A stretch of 16,831 nt of DNA from Candidatus Phytoplasma meliae (GTDB taxonomy: Bacteria > Bacillota_I > Bacilli_A > Acholeplasmatales > Acholeplasmataceae), in contig NZ_JACAOD020000011.1 in the NCBI RefSeq assembly GCF_016876135.2, forward strand, positions 1-16,831, in the 5' to 3' direction. Below, one piece after another: positions 16,146-16,831 of this stretch. Within the stretch, counting starts at the first letter, position 1; each line of letters begins with the position of its first letter. A model generated the notes under the pieces. That model was not told where the DNA came from and did no database searches. It was given only the letters and a program-made list of their open reading frames with translations. Made by a program: the position numbers and the translations under genes.

Positions 16146-16831
16146 GATTTAATTTTTTATTTTTTTTGAAACTTGTAATAATAATTTGTCATTTCATTAT
16201 ATTCATTATTATTTGACATTTAACAATTTAAAATGAAAAAGCATGAAAGTGAAAAAATGATTTTTTTAATTCTTTTGTTTGTAATTTCATAATTTGGCAA
16301 TTCGCAATAAAAAAAATGAAAAATATCGAAAAAAATCATTTGAGATATTTAGATATTTGAAAATATTGCTCAAATATTTGTATATAATAAATTGATTTTT
16401 AGGTTTTAAGTTGTCAATTATTTTAATTTTAGGATTGCAAAAATTATTTTTTTAACTTACTTAATAGTGTTTATTTTAAAGTATAAAAAAGTTAAAAAAT
16501 AATAAAAATATTATATAAAATTACTAATAGAAAAATATAATGAAAAATAACGTAATAATAGCAACTTCCACCCTTGTAAACTTGTAAAATTTTTAAAATC
16601 TAAATAAAACTAGTTGAAAGATAATAAAATAAGGGGAGAGATATAAAAATCATATAAATATATTGTCCTTAAAATAAATTAAACAGACAATAAGTAAATA
16701 AAAAACTTGAAAAAACATAAAAGATTTTTTTAAAAAACAATTACAAGGATATTTTAACATTTTTCAATCTATTTTTGAAAATATTTTAAAAATAAAATCA
16801 TAAATAAATATTAATCAAAAATAGGAAAAAT
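16140..16831. other. Gene-free, very A/T-rich region upstream of asnS
   Basis: No open frame of convincing length, tRNA or rRNA is visible on either strand. A TATAAT on the minus strand at 16201-16196 is a possible asnS -10, but its -35 is poor. An 8-bp inverted repeat, ATATTTGA (16353-16360) with TCAAATAT (16370-16377), has a 9-nt loop and lies just before a plus-strand TATAAT at 16383-16388. The remainder is low-complexity A/T sequence. The next gene upstream, if any, is outside the window. Confidence 0.6.

Overview
The window reads as a chromosomal segment of a phytoplasma ('Candidatus Phytoplasma', Acholeplasmatales, wall-less plant and insect parasites). The evidence is extreme A+T richness, long A/T homopolymers, compact genes all on the minus strand, use of TGA as a true stop (for example at 913-915) with tryptophan as TGG where checked (which argues against the Mycoplasma/Spiroplasma code), and a gene set typical of the group: FtsH, a sugar ABC importer, NrnA-type phosphoesterases and few biosynthetic genes. 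I cannot name the species.

Everything is transcribed leftwards, so the reading order is from high to low coordinates. At the right edge lies about 690 nt of A/T-rich DNA with no gene, then asnS (asparaginyl-tRNA synthetase). A 219-nt gap follows, then a tightly packed sugar-importer operon: ATPase, permease 1, permease 2 and substrate-binding protein. Directly behind it come a DHH/NrnA phosphoesterase, mnmE (tRNA-modification GTPase) and a second, paralogous DHH/NrnA phosphoesterase. thrS (threonyl-tRNA synthetase) follows with its own TTGACA promoter candidate and a clear intrinsic terminator.

The left part is a membrane and surface module: an unrecognised membrane-anchored protein with an internal repeat, a solitary OppA-like (SBP family 5) binding protein without permeases, and the first 293 codons of ftsH, which runs off the window. 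The first two proteins share a similar N-terminal anchor. The most interesting signal is in front of the unrecognised protein gene: an uninterrupted run of 15 T lies between a TTG -35 core and a perfect TATAAT -10. This layout is known from phase-variable lipoprotein promoters in mycoplasmas.

Functionally the window combines translation (asnS, thrS, mnmE), nucleotide/RNA turnover (two NrnA-like enzymes), carbohydrate uptake (ABC importer) and cell-envelope functions (FtsH, peptide-binding-like protein, unknown surface protein). Several starts were moved downstream of the longest open frame because a good Shine-Dalgarno sequence lies directly before an internal ATG (asnS, both nrnA copies, thrS).
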